Of a stretch of 64,000 nucleotides of DNA, positions 45,759-56,624 are shown in pieces. Under the pieces are notes generated by a model, which saw nothing but the letters and a program-made list of their open reading frames with translations, did no database searches and had not been told where the DNA came from. The stretch is from Morella rubra (lineage: Eukaryota > Streptophyta > Magnoliopsida > Fagales > Myricaceae). Within the stretch, counting starts at the first letter, position 1. Each line of letters begins with the position of its first letter. The position numbers were made by a program, and so were the translations under genes. The stretch is from NCBI GenBank assembly GCA_003952965.2, contig CM025854.1:6863717-6927716 (forward strand), written 5' to 3'.

Positions 45759-46747
45759 AAGGGAGGGCATTTGTTCTGGTTTAAATCGGAACATCCGATT
45801 CTGGTACCAGTACCGACGTTCCGGCACTGGTTCCGGCCATTTCTGATACCGGACCCCATATTAGGGAAAATCGGAACCGAAATTTCTGGTTCCGGTGTAT
45901 ATATATATATATTTTTAAAAATCTAGAGCTCAAAACTGCACTGTTTTGAGCCCTGTTAAAAAAAAAAAAAATACTGTAGTAACCTGGGTCGACCAAGGTC
46001 ACTTAAACCCAAATCGTCACGAAAGACCTAATTTCGTGAATCTCTCCAACTTCAAACAGGCAGCCCTCATCCCCCCATCCCCCTCTCTGCCTCTCCTAGT
46101 CTCCCTGCTGCCGTGACTCACCCAGCCTGTCAATCGCTCCGCCCCCCACCCTTCCTGCCACGACTTCTCTTTCCCTCTCTCTCTCATCGTCGCATCACAT
46201 GGGGGCCGATTCCCTTCCCTTAGTCATGCTCACTGCTCAGCCTCCTCTCTTCTTGCTGTGACTTCTCTCTCATCAGCTCTCTACCTCTCTCTTACCAAGG
46301 TGAAAAGGTCTATTTAGAGTCATTTGGAATTTAGTTGTTGCAATTTTAATTTAGAGTTATTTGGCAGTGTTTTTTTTTTTGTTTAATTGTTTTGGACGAC
46401 AGTGTTTATTTTGGTAGTGTTTTGAACTTTTGGAATTTGGAGTTGGACGGCAGTGTTTGGCAGTGTATGGTCTTCAAAATTCAAATTGACAATGGGGTCT
46501 TCAATTGGACAACACTGTTTTATTTTGGCATTTGGGTCTTTTATTTTAAAGTTGGATGGCAGAACGTAAAAACTGCAATTTTTGCCAGAATTTTTGGTTT
46601 CTAGTTTCTGGTTCCGGAAATTCCCGTTCCAATTCCGATTCCATTCCGGTATAAATCGGAATGGAACCGGAATGAAAATCACGGTTTCGGTGGATACCGG
46701 AACTGGAATAGTCCAATTTGGTTCCATCCGTTCCAGTGCCCAACCTT
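45759..46747. mobile_element. Non-autonomous hAT element, about 1.0 kb
   Basis: Ends are aagggagggcatttgttctgg and cagtgcccaacctt. Both subterminal regions consist of ggttccgg/ggaaccgg and tcggaac words in alternating orientation. The flanks tgaggacat (to 45758) and tagggacat (from 46749) look like a degenerate 8-9 bp target duplication. The interior holds a CT-rich stretch (46020-46320), possibly a captured leader, and no transposase. Confidence 0.75.
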
Positions 46748-46749
46748 AT

Positions 46750-48972
46750 AGGGACATTTCAATCAATCTACACCATTTTCCAGATTTAATGGTTAAATCG
46801 AATAGTGGATGATAATTGATTTTTATTTTTTTATTTTACAACATTTTGGGCGTAATCAGGCAAATTAGCTTGTGAGGTGCTTTTTTTTTTTTTTTTTTTT
46901 AATTTTTTTTTTTTTACCCATACTATGACGTTTCGGCTAATCTTTTACCTTTTTTTTTTTTTTTTTGCTTAACTGTTGCATATTACAGATGAAAAGGAAA
47001 AACATAAATCTTGTAAAAATATTACAACTAGCAAGGAACTTAATTATCCAAACGATCGGTCTGCATGCATGGTCTAATAAAACATATAAAAAGGCACTTT
47101 TTTTATGTACAATATTTTATATTCCGATTATTCTTTTAAAATTAAACAATTGAGATTTTTTGGTATCAATATTCTTCACGTTAAAATGTGGTCAATACTA
47201 ATGAAATAGTACTTTATAACATTGAATTATATGGTAAAAAAAAAATAGATCGAACCTGATGTGTTCATATATTAATCTTCAAAAAAAAAATCCAAGAAAA
47301 AAAAATGTTTGAAAACAAATAGTACTGTGTTCATGAACAATTGTATTCGACTATTCGTATCGATCGTTATGAACAAGGCCAGTGTGAACATATGATCAAC
47401 TATATAATTAATTAGCAAATGTATTCTCACTCGAGCCTTCAAATATGGCTAAGTCATGTGCATGCTTATGACGTACAAGATAGAGTCAATGAAAACTCAT
47501 GATACGCTACCACCAATATAATTTTGGCTTACGTACATATGTATATATATATAGTTTAGATGGTTGGATTGCACGTGGAGGTCGTATTTAGCGATTGGCT
47601 AGTTAATTAGCTTAATTAATTATAAGTGCCACATAAAACGTCCTTGGTTAAATATAGTTACAAAGTACAACTAATTCAAGGAATTCCGATGGTTAACTTT
47701 GACTAGCTAATATTTTTCAGGTGACTAGACGTGAGCTTCTCTAATCGTGACAATAATTATTTCTATATTTTCTATAGCTTTTGATTTAGCCTTAAGTAAT
47801 ATCTCCCTGACTTCTTTGTACAGCACATTCACTAATTAAGGAAAAAGTCTTCAAATAGCCCTTGAAACGGGCGGCCGAGTTTATCTGCCGACTGCCATTA
47901 TATATATACCACCTTTAAGGGGGGCAAAGAGAAGGTAATATTGATGAAAAGGTCGAGGTAATTCTTCTGTCTCCCTGTATCAAATATTGGAACTTAAGAA
48001 CCTCTTTGGATCAACTACGTTCCGCATAGGGTTGTGTTTCTTCCAAGTAGTAAGATCAGATTACGCACCCAGATTGTGGGGAACAGTTAATATATAGATT
48101 GCATGAGGTTTCTGACCGACAAAAAGATATGTTATATTGGTCTTCTACGTACAAGTGATGTAACCAGGCAAATTAGGATTAAGGTCGGCTCCTGAGGAGA
48201 AGAAGAAGAAGAAGGAAAAGAAAAGAAAAGTCTAAGGGAAAATACTGAAGATCAGCAACTATAAGTTATAAGGAAAGGAATCTGTAATTAAGAAAACAGA
48301 AAGGAAGGAAACGAAACGAAAGGAAAGAAGGAAAACGACACCCTGCCTTCCTCCCTTGACTCATTTCAAACCCTCGAGAGGGGTGGACTTTGACGGCTAC
48401 TTTTCTAGCTTTCCCTTGCCTGGCTGCTTCTCTCTCTCTCTTTCTCTACTACTTTTCAAGTTTTCACTTACCCGAGACAATTCTTTGTGATCCCCCACAG
48501 CAGTGGTGGGGCCCTCTCCCTCTTGTTTCTACTTTTCCCCCTCTCAGCATTGGTAGCCGATTCCCTGCCGCTACTCCCACTTTTCAACCCTCCCCTCTCT
48601 CTCTCTCTCTCTCTCTAACAGCTTCAGTTCACACTTGTCAGACCTAATCTTCTGGTCTGTATACATCCCATTTTTATCTTTTTTTTCTAACACTGTATAC
48701 ATCCCATTGATTTGGTGATCCTGCCCCCCAAAACCAAAGTGCCTTATAAAGCTTATTAGATGAACTTGCCAGATTCCGACATCTCCTCTTCCACGTTTCT
48801 CCTATAGAGGATATGCATATTCTCTCCTTGCCAAAACAAGGATATGCATATCTTTCACATGGAGCTTTCAGCCGGACGCAGAGTACAAAGCCAGGGACAT
48901 AATTCACTCCATAAAGAAGGAAGCGTAGATGTCCAAAGGAATGTGGTTCAGCAGTTTTAGGCACCACAACTC
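46750..48972 (+). promoter_or_regulatory. Upstream intergenic region of the bHLH gene
   Basis: There is no other gene in these 2.2 kb. The proximal part has a purine-rich run (48198-48330), several CT-rich tracts (48425-48450, 48595-48618) and a leader-like stretch. A TATA-like tatatatatacc lies at about 47910-47920, too far to assign with confidence. Confidence 0.4.
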
Positions 48973-51591
48973 ATGGACACCACCTTCCTTCTCGATGAAG
49001 CCGGTCGTGACAATTTCTTCCGCCTCATGATCCAGTCTATTGGCTCCACTTACATCTGCCTGTGGCTGTATAGCCCCCCACCATCCAAGTATTAACTCTC
49101 TTTCCCTCTTCACATACATAACACAAGCACACATGTACATGCGAAGGTGACTGACATGTTGATTCTTTGAAGCCTTTTACGCTGCCTGGATGGATCCTTT
49201 TACGAAGAAAACCCCCAGCCTAGCTCTTCTTCCGGAAGTCGAGCTCGGAGGCATTTTGACGAGTACCGGACATCAACATTTTTCATCAGCGAAAATGAGT
49301 AAGACGGACAATTAGTTTTGATGTTGGATGTACTAAAACATGTTCCTAAGTGTGATCGCCTCATAATATATTGTTGTATGTCAGACGTGTTCCAGGACTC
49401 GCTTTCAGGAATAGCCGTCCGTATATAGAGCTGCGAGAATTGGATCTTCAAACACTGGCATCAAACGAAGCACAGCGACTATTCTATCAGGTAACAGTTG
49501 AGGGCAATAGCAAAAAGGAAGCTAGTGGGAAGGGAAAGACCTTGCATTTTGCTAATTCAGACACCCAATTCAAGTTTTCTTTCATATGTACTTAGCTAAT
49601 CAATTTTTTTTTTTGTGGGTGTTTTGACACAGGAAGCGAGGATTAAGGTCTGTTACTAAAGCTGAGTCTGAAATTTCTGGTGTTTCGGAAGCTGTGTTTT
49701 AGAGCATGAAATACTAAATGCTTTTTCAATTCCTTTTCGTTTATTGGTTGCAGACTGCAATTTTTATGGGGTGCAAGAGTGGAGAGATTGAAATAGGCTT
49801 GGCCAATGTGTCTGATCAGGTGAGAAATCCGCATCAGATTTTAGAGAAAATAAGGCATTAAAACTAGATTCAAAGCTATACCACTAGTTTTGCTTATAAA
49901 GTAAATTGATTTGAATCCAATTTTACTTTGTAGATTGACATTGAAAGGGAAATGTGGAACTGGTTTCCTGAAGATTTCTCTCGACAGCTTTCACCACTCA
50001 TAGAGCCTTTTTGGCGACCGGATCAAAACCCACCTTCATCATCTTCATCGTCCCTGAGATCACTATCAACGGGTAGCCCTGAGTCCTCATCCCTTCTGTT
50101 TAACATTCCAAGCACTACGTCCTTTCCAGAAACCCTTAGAGAGGTTCCTACATTGCCTCAATTACCAGCTACAACTAGTCCACACCAACAAGCCATGCAA
50201 GCATTTGCACGATCTCGAAACATTCAATTCCCAGCTCCAGAGACTGAAAATGCTGCATTCACAAGAGCCATCCTCGCCGTTATATCTTCAGCTAATTCTT
50301 CTTCCCCATCGAATCAACCCCAGCAAAATTTACCTGATAGTCATCGGCCAAACTCAAAAGCTAGTGCCTTCAAGAGTTATGCTTCGGCTTTAGGACCAAC
50401 CACCCAAATAAGATCGAATGTACACAGGCCAAGCCTCCTGAAGAGATCAATTGCATTCTTTAGAAGCTTAAATTTTTTGAGACATCGCGAACGTATGCAA
50501 GCAAGCCGCGGCCCCACAAGCACTCAGCTGCACCATATGATCTCAGAGCGCAAAAGGCGAGAGAAACTCAATGAAAGCTTTCAGTCATTGAGATCACTTC
50601 TTCCTCCAGGAACGAAGGTACAATGACTTTGAACTGAACTTTTCTCTTTGATCTGCAATGAATAGTCCAGTCTCTCTCTCCCTCTCTCTCTTTCTCTTAT
50701 TGATCACGAATTATTGCCATATTAGTAAACTCCACCTTGACATATATGTTTGGGATTAACTAGAAGGACAAAGCGTCGCTGCTCACTACAACAAGGGAGT
50801 ACTTGAGTTCTTTGAAAGCTCAAGTTGAAGAGCTTACTCGAAGAAACCAGCTTTTGGAGGCGCAGCTTTTGCCTGCCGAAGAAGAAGAAGCTTCTTCCTC
50901 GAATGAAAGACTCAGCGTCCGAATTTCCCACGTCTCGGCATCAACCTCAGACGAGCACATAGTTGATTTGCGAGTGACCGCAAGAGGCGAATGTCCAACA
51001 GAGGATATGGTGATTCGCATCCTGGAATTCCTGAAGCAGGTTGAGAATGTGAACTTGGTGTCCATGGAGACCACTACCCGGATAATAGAATCAAACTCTT
51101 CAACCCGCATAAGCATGAGACTAAGAATTGAGGTATGATTCTCTTAGATCCAGATTCCAATTTTTTAAGATATTGAATCCCACTATTAACAACAACAAAA
51201 AAACACATGGGTGGTTGTTAAACTTAAGCTTTTAGATGGTAGGTAATTGTAATGTTTATGAATAAATGAGTGAGTAGATAATGGAGCTGTGCAACACATT
51301 TACAACTTTTGTACTTAAAAAAACAGACTATATATGATAATGGGTTTCTTTGTCGTATAATACGTATTTGCTTGCTTAATTCAAGACTAATCGACTTTTA
51401 GTTGGGAAAAGTCATTCTTGTGAATATGAGATATGGTTACTCTGGCAAAAGCGATGTCGTCTTAGAAAGATGTTAATTAGTGGTTCTAACCAATGACAAA
51501 AATGTCGAATAATTTTTCCTTTTTCTCACAGGGAAACGAATGGGACGAGGCTGCCTTCCAGGAAGCAGTGAGAAGGGTTGTGTCTGACTAG
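48973..51591 (+). CDS. bHLH041: bHLH transcription factor, bHLH041-like
   Basis: Nuclear DNA-binding regulator. Eight exons: 48973-49088, 49173-49298, 49385-49490, 49633-49647, 49754-49819, 49934-50617, 50764-51132, 51532-51591, giving 513 residues with consistent phases. The N-terminus (MDTTFLLDEAGRDNFFRLM, STYICLWLYSPPPSN, VPGLAFRNSRPYIEL, TAIFMGCKSGEIEIG) is the GAF-like region typical of bHLH041. The middle is Ser/Pro/Gln-rich with LHHMISERKRREKLNESF at about 340: H, E and R of the basic region are in place for E-box binding. The loop is split by an intron at GTK/KDKAS, then a leucine-bearing helix 2 (LKAQVEELTRRNQLLEAQLL) and an ACT-like C-terminus follow. Exon 4 is only 15 nt (EARIK). 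It is intact and stands alone. Confidence 0.92.
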
Positions 51592-53690
51592 GCACCCTGA
51601 CGAGAAAATTAACTAGTCAAGCTAAATTAATTCTGTGGCGGCGGCGCGACGTCGTTGTCAGTTGTTGCTTCTCTCATGACCTCATGATGATCAACTCACA
51701 ATATCGATCCGTTCATCTCAGCCTTAAATTTTGAGTTCCAAAATATATAATAGATTAAATTTTACCATCAATGTCTAGATCATGAATGCATCATTTAGCA
51801 CAATTCTTTTAGAAGAGCAATGTAACTTAACCACAGTTTTGGTTTACCAATTTTGAATTTTGATTGCTATATGTGTTTTGGATATATGCAGCCCCCTCCC
51901 TTAAATTAATTAATTACCACACGTGTTTAATTCTTTGGATCTGGGTTTCTTTTGGTATAATAACTAGGTAATTTCTTGTACGATTATATGTGTCGCGGCG
52001 CCCATATTGACTGCAATCTTTAGAAGGAGACTGGTACTCGTGAATAATAATCCAACGTACAGAGATTCTTCAAAGATGGTCCAATGTCAAATTGCATAAC
52101 CTTCTTGTTCAATATTTTTCTAACCAGACCCACATACATAAATAATAGCTTTCTTTCTTTTTGGCTTCAAAACCCTGCACGTAGCTTTCGTTGTTCCTAG
52201 TAGTAGTGCTTTTTGTCTCTATCGGGTTTTTTTAGTCAATGAATTGTCTCCTTAGAAAACAATGTGGGCCTTGGAGTTGGAGGCGGCGTTTTTGACCGTC
52301 AATCTCAGTTAGTAATGGATTCCCAGCCAGAATTTGCTTTGCTCAAGACCATGCATTTGATTTCTTTTATGTCCTTTTTAAAAATTTACAATTTCATCAT
52401 CCCGTAGAATCTTCGAGAGGACAGGCCGCCACGATTAATCTTTGAGTTCTAGTGGAAACGTGGATTAATTAGTTTAATTCTGATATTAATTTTAAATGTA
52501 TTTGAATTCAATTATAATATTTATAGGGGACCTGGCAGATTTTAAATAGTATTTGAATTCAATTATAATATTTATAGGGGACCTGGCAGATAAGTTTAGG
52601 GAAGTAGAATATCAATATGATAAGGTGACAACCAAAGGAAAGCATTCTAATCCGTCCTTATATTACGGTTTTAATTACGTGTCTCTGTTCTTATTGAGCT
52701 GCTACCACATTGTTTAATGAAAATCAATTTCGGCTGTCGATTGTAGGGTTTATGTTATTTAAAATTTACATAAGTATGGTGTGAAGTTTATTTATTGTGT
52801 CTATTTCTTTTCGAATTACACAACATAATTCGAGTATAAAATTACAGAATCTCGTGATCACTAACAGATATACCGATGCAAAGACTAAGTATAGAGGCAT
52901 ACTAAAGGAGAAAAAACGTAAAGAAATATATGGAAGCTGCAAATTGCATTAACCAGATATATGACACTGATTGTGCAGGAAAGACCATGGCCAACTGACC
53001 CGCTCCAAAACGTACCTTTTGCGGTTGAGATTCTAGTTTGAAATTCTTGGGGTTGATTCTTGAATATTGAATGAAAATCTCTTAGCATAATTAATGTACG
53101 GCCACCTAATCTGTTCTTGAACAATATCGAGTAGTTGAAACGGAAACGTAGTCCGGTCTTTGGGGTCTATAACTGGGACTCTACCAAGCGAAAGGAACAA
53201 GTCAAATCGGTGGTGATCACTTTAGAACTTCGTTCAACCAAAGCCATGACCGTATCTTTTGGTTGCATCGAAGATGACCATTGACTAAACCATGGAGACA
53301 GCTACGTGTTAAAGAGGCCACGTTTACCGTATACGTAATCGTAAGTTTTGGGTGCACCGTTTTAGACATATAGCAGCTGTAGATTACTTCAACCACTATC
53401 AGATCATTACAGAGACTGATCATATGCTTCAAGACCTTGGCTCGTGTTTGCATACCAGATTTCTTTGAAAATTCTGGCAACTGCTGGTTCTGGGATGCAA
53501 ACACAATTATTCAAATTTTGGTTCCTTTTTTCTCCCCTAGACGTTTAGGCATGTGGCACTTTGTCCATGTTTTTGCTTCTGATAATTACGGCTTTATCCT
53601 CCAACTCCTGAGTATTTTAAAACGCTCAGAAGAAGGACATAATAGTAACTAAAAGTCACTGGATCCCACAGCATTTTCATGTATGGCTAC
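51592..53690. other. Intergenic DNA downstream of the bHLH gene
   Basis: No gene was found. A 50-bp unit (tttaaatgtatttgaattc ... ggacctggcagat) is duplicated in tandem at 52491-52591. Short open frames around 52885-53504 match nothing I know. Confidence 0.45.
52491..52591. repeat. Tandem duplication of a 50-bp unit
   Basis: Two adjacent copies, 52491-52540 and 52541-52591, differ by a single inserted base (tttaaatg against tttaaatag). They are recent and have no coding context. Confidence 0.88.
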
Positions 53691-53697
53691 CACTTTT

Positions 53698-54190
53698 TCC
53701 TTTTTTTTTTTTTTTGGACCAAAAGAAACTGAACTTTATTCATAACGAAAAAGAAACGAAAACAACTAAGGGATTGAAACCCCGCATACAGCCAAAACAA
53801 CCCATCCAAGTGCTCAGGAACAAATGAGTCATTTTCAAAAGAAATTCAGGAGGCAACCGACGAGGAAGGTGGTGCGCAACACCATTTGCATCTCTACAAA
53901 TAAACTTCACCTTCCAGCGGGAGGTTACTTGTAGTAGCATCCAGATATTCCTTACAATCTCATGAATCTTCCATTCTTCCCTATTTGGAAAAGGATTGAT
54001 GGCAGAAGCAACAATCGAGGAATCTTCCTCAATAATAATATGATTAAAGCCCCTACGTTGACCTTCCATAATTCCCAACAAGGGCTCAAATTTGAATTTT
54101 TTCTTGTTCATTGTTGCAGGGCTAAAACAGTAAATCACTGCCCAACACAATTGCCATTTGTTGGCGTGCCAACCCAACTGCCCCCTTCTC
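53698..54190 (-). mobile_element. LINE-type retroelement 3' end with RNase H domain
   Basis: On the minus strand an open frame (54177-53740) encodes RRGFNHIIIEEDSSIVASAI, NPFPNREEWKIHEIVRNI and WKVKFICRDANGVAHHL. This is the RNase H-like domain (Asp and aspartate/asparagine motif DANGVAH) found at the end of plant non-LTR retrotransposon polyproteins. After the stop a short untranslated region with aataaagttcagtttc runs into a poly(A) tail at the minus-strand 3' end (T-run at 53700-53725). It is strongly 5'-truncated, with no reverse transcriptase. I could not pair a target duplication. Confidence 0.75.
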
Positions 54191-54959
54191 CCGCTCTTCT
54201 CCTCCTCTCTCTTTCGTGTAAAAGTCGTTTAGATATTCAAGAGAAAAAAAAAGAAAAAAGGAAGGCCCACGTTCTCACATTCATTTTCAGTTGGAGCATT
54301 TTTTTTTTTATCAACGTAAAAGTATCATTAGTTTTCTATCTCTTTCTCACCATTTTCAAAACACAATTTTCATCCTACAAATTTTTCACTGACTTCAATC
54401 ATTATTTAACACTCCAATCATCAATCTAAAAAGACTACAATTCATCCATCACACTATTTTACACTAGTTTCTCATAAAAATTAACAGGATTCTAATCTCT
54501 TCAATTTTCACAACATTCTCTCAAATTTTCAGATTTTTAGAATCTACGAACATGACCATATACAACTGTTGTCAGCTAACCCATGACACAATGGCTAATA
54601 ATCATGACGGGAGTAGAAGCATCAATACCGAAGAAAGTTTCAATCATAATACTTCGGTCTTAAATTTTAATATTGACAACACATTAATTAATTTTATCAA
54701 TGTTCTAATTCTAATTAATCAATGCATTAATGATTAAACTTTTCCTACCCTATCATTCAATTTCAAAAAATAGCAGCACTACTGGGTACACTGCCAGACA
54801 GTCAGTCAGAAGCATATAGAAGAAAGATATCAACAAATCTACCCCATACAGCTCCGAAACATGTCCAGATTGTTCCCATACATGAACTGTGAAAAGGGGA
54901 CAGATCAGCGAAGGCTGGAGGGGGCAGCAAAGAAGAAAAGAAGTAAAGAAGTTGACCCC

Positions 54960-54990
<31 letters not shown>

Positions 54991-56620
54991 AAAAAGGTAA
55001 AAGTCCGGAAGCAATGAACCAAACGTCATAGCTATTTGAGCACGTTTTCTCTTTCTGTCTTGGTGTCCCAGGACAAGTACATTCCCATAGTCCACAAGAC
55101 ACATTTCACGAAGTTAGTGGTCCCACTTCTAGAAACTGATATTTGATTGGTCAAATGGAAAATTCTCCTTCTCGTACTATTTCTTTCACCATCACGAGGA
55201 GGGAAAAAACAAACCTGGTAGAGTTGAAACCATGGAAGGAACCGGCCGGGCAAAGGTAATAGAGAAAAGTAGGAGCACACGGTGCATCTTATATCTTAAG
55301 TCCCTCATTTTACCTTGGAAAATAAGGCATTGTATGGAATCACACAAAAAAAAATTGGGGGTCCAGTTCTCTTATAAATAAAGCGTGACCTAGTAGTAGT
55401 TGTAGAGTAAAAAATTCTGACCAAAAGGTCTAATTAAAACCGTTATAATGAACGGCTTAAATTTATTTTTTGAAATTCAAAAGACATAAACATTGTGTCA
55501 GCTCTCTTATATTAAATAAGGTAATATGTTTTTATCTATCTAGATTTACTTTTTCAAATAAAAGGAACTGAAATATTCATCCAACTCTGTTTCATTAAAT
55601 GAAGTGGCTCGTTTCTGTCACTTAAATTAAGAAAAATCAATCTGAGCCACCTGTTATAACTGTTTTGAACTTTGACACTTTGGTCTGAATCCTCTTCCTT
55701 CCCTGAAAATAGTGCAGTCTGATATACAAAGACACTGATTCTTAAGTTCTGAGCATGACCATTTTGTCTTGTGAACTTTATTAATTAATAATTATACCCC
55801 CAAAAGTTTCATACCGGATCCCTTTTGGGGTGACTATATTAAGGAGGCGGGTTTTGGAAACCAGTGAGGCATTCTCAATTCGGAGTGCCCTGGATTCTAT
55901 TCGGAGGGAGAATGGCACACGGACTGTTGTGGTTCAGTGACCTCAGTCAGTCACATAGAACCTTTCACGAAGCCACTACCGCAGTCTTTGATGACTCTTG
56001 TGCTGCCTATGCAGTGGTGTCGGGTTGTCGAGTCAATGAATTGCTGGCTGATTTGTTGGTTCTGGGAGACGAGACTGGCGGGCGCGAATCCTGTCTCTCT
56101 GAGTGCTGCCAGTGCCAGGATTGCTTTTATTTTTAATGGTTGTCTTAATCCGTGATAGAAGATCACAGGGAATATCCCCATGGTTTTTGTACTTTTGCCT
56201 TTCTTCTGAACGATACTGAACTTCCCCCCAAAACAAGGATACTTGAATTACATTTCCAAAATAAATCCATAGCAAAACTGTATTACACCAATCTCATTAC
56301 AATGACAATCTTCCAAGTTGGTCCTGATGACCAAACAAAACTTTGGATACATAATGCATCACATATTAACTTATAAACAATTTAAATTTAATTTACAGGA
56401 TTGTGACTTGTAAACCTCAACTTTCTGCCCTTAAGAAACAGCAGCACGTGATCTGCCCTTAAGGCCTTTCCCAGTACCAACAACCAAGCTGTGCCCAGAC
56501 AAGAACGAATGTACTACCCTTTTATCAGGAGCAGGCGATTGCAGATCATGGGGCGTTGCAAAGCCTACTCCGGTAAAAAAAAGAGGGAAAACCGCCAATC
56601 TCCCTTTGAGGTCAAGTGTT
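54191..56620. other. Intergenic DNA between LINE remnant and recA gene
   Basis: The stretch contains a homopolymer block of about 25 C then 15 A at 54956-54995. It also contains a GC-richer block with two long overlapping open frames at 55864-56155 that I cannot assign. The remainder is AT-rich. The recA 3' untranslated region should lie at about 56400-56624. Confidence 0.4.
55855..56155 (+). other. Unassigned GC-richer block, possible gene or organelle fragment
   Basis: About 300 bp with higher GC and open frames in two registers (55864-56136 and 55937-56155, the latter ending SAASARIAFIFNGCLNP). Neither matches a family I recognise. The sharp change of composition against its surroundings suggests inserted DNA. 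Confidence 0.3.
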
Positions 56621-56624
56621 ACAC

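Noticed and set aside
53740..54177. Independent host RNase H gene
   Set aside because: The domain subtype, adjacent poly(A) tail and lack of a proper start fit the end of a LINE polyprotein.
54753..55104. Open frames with a long Gly or Phe run on the minus strand
   Set aside because: They are an artefact of reading the C(25)A(15) homopolymer.
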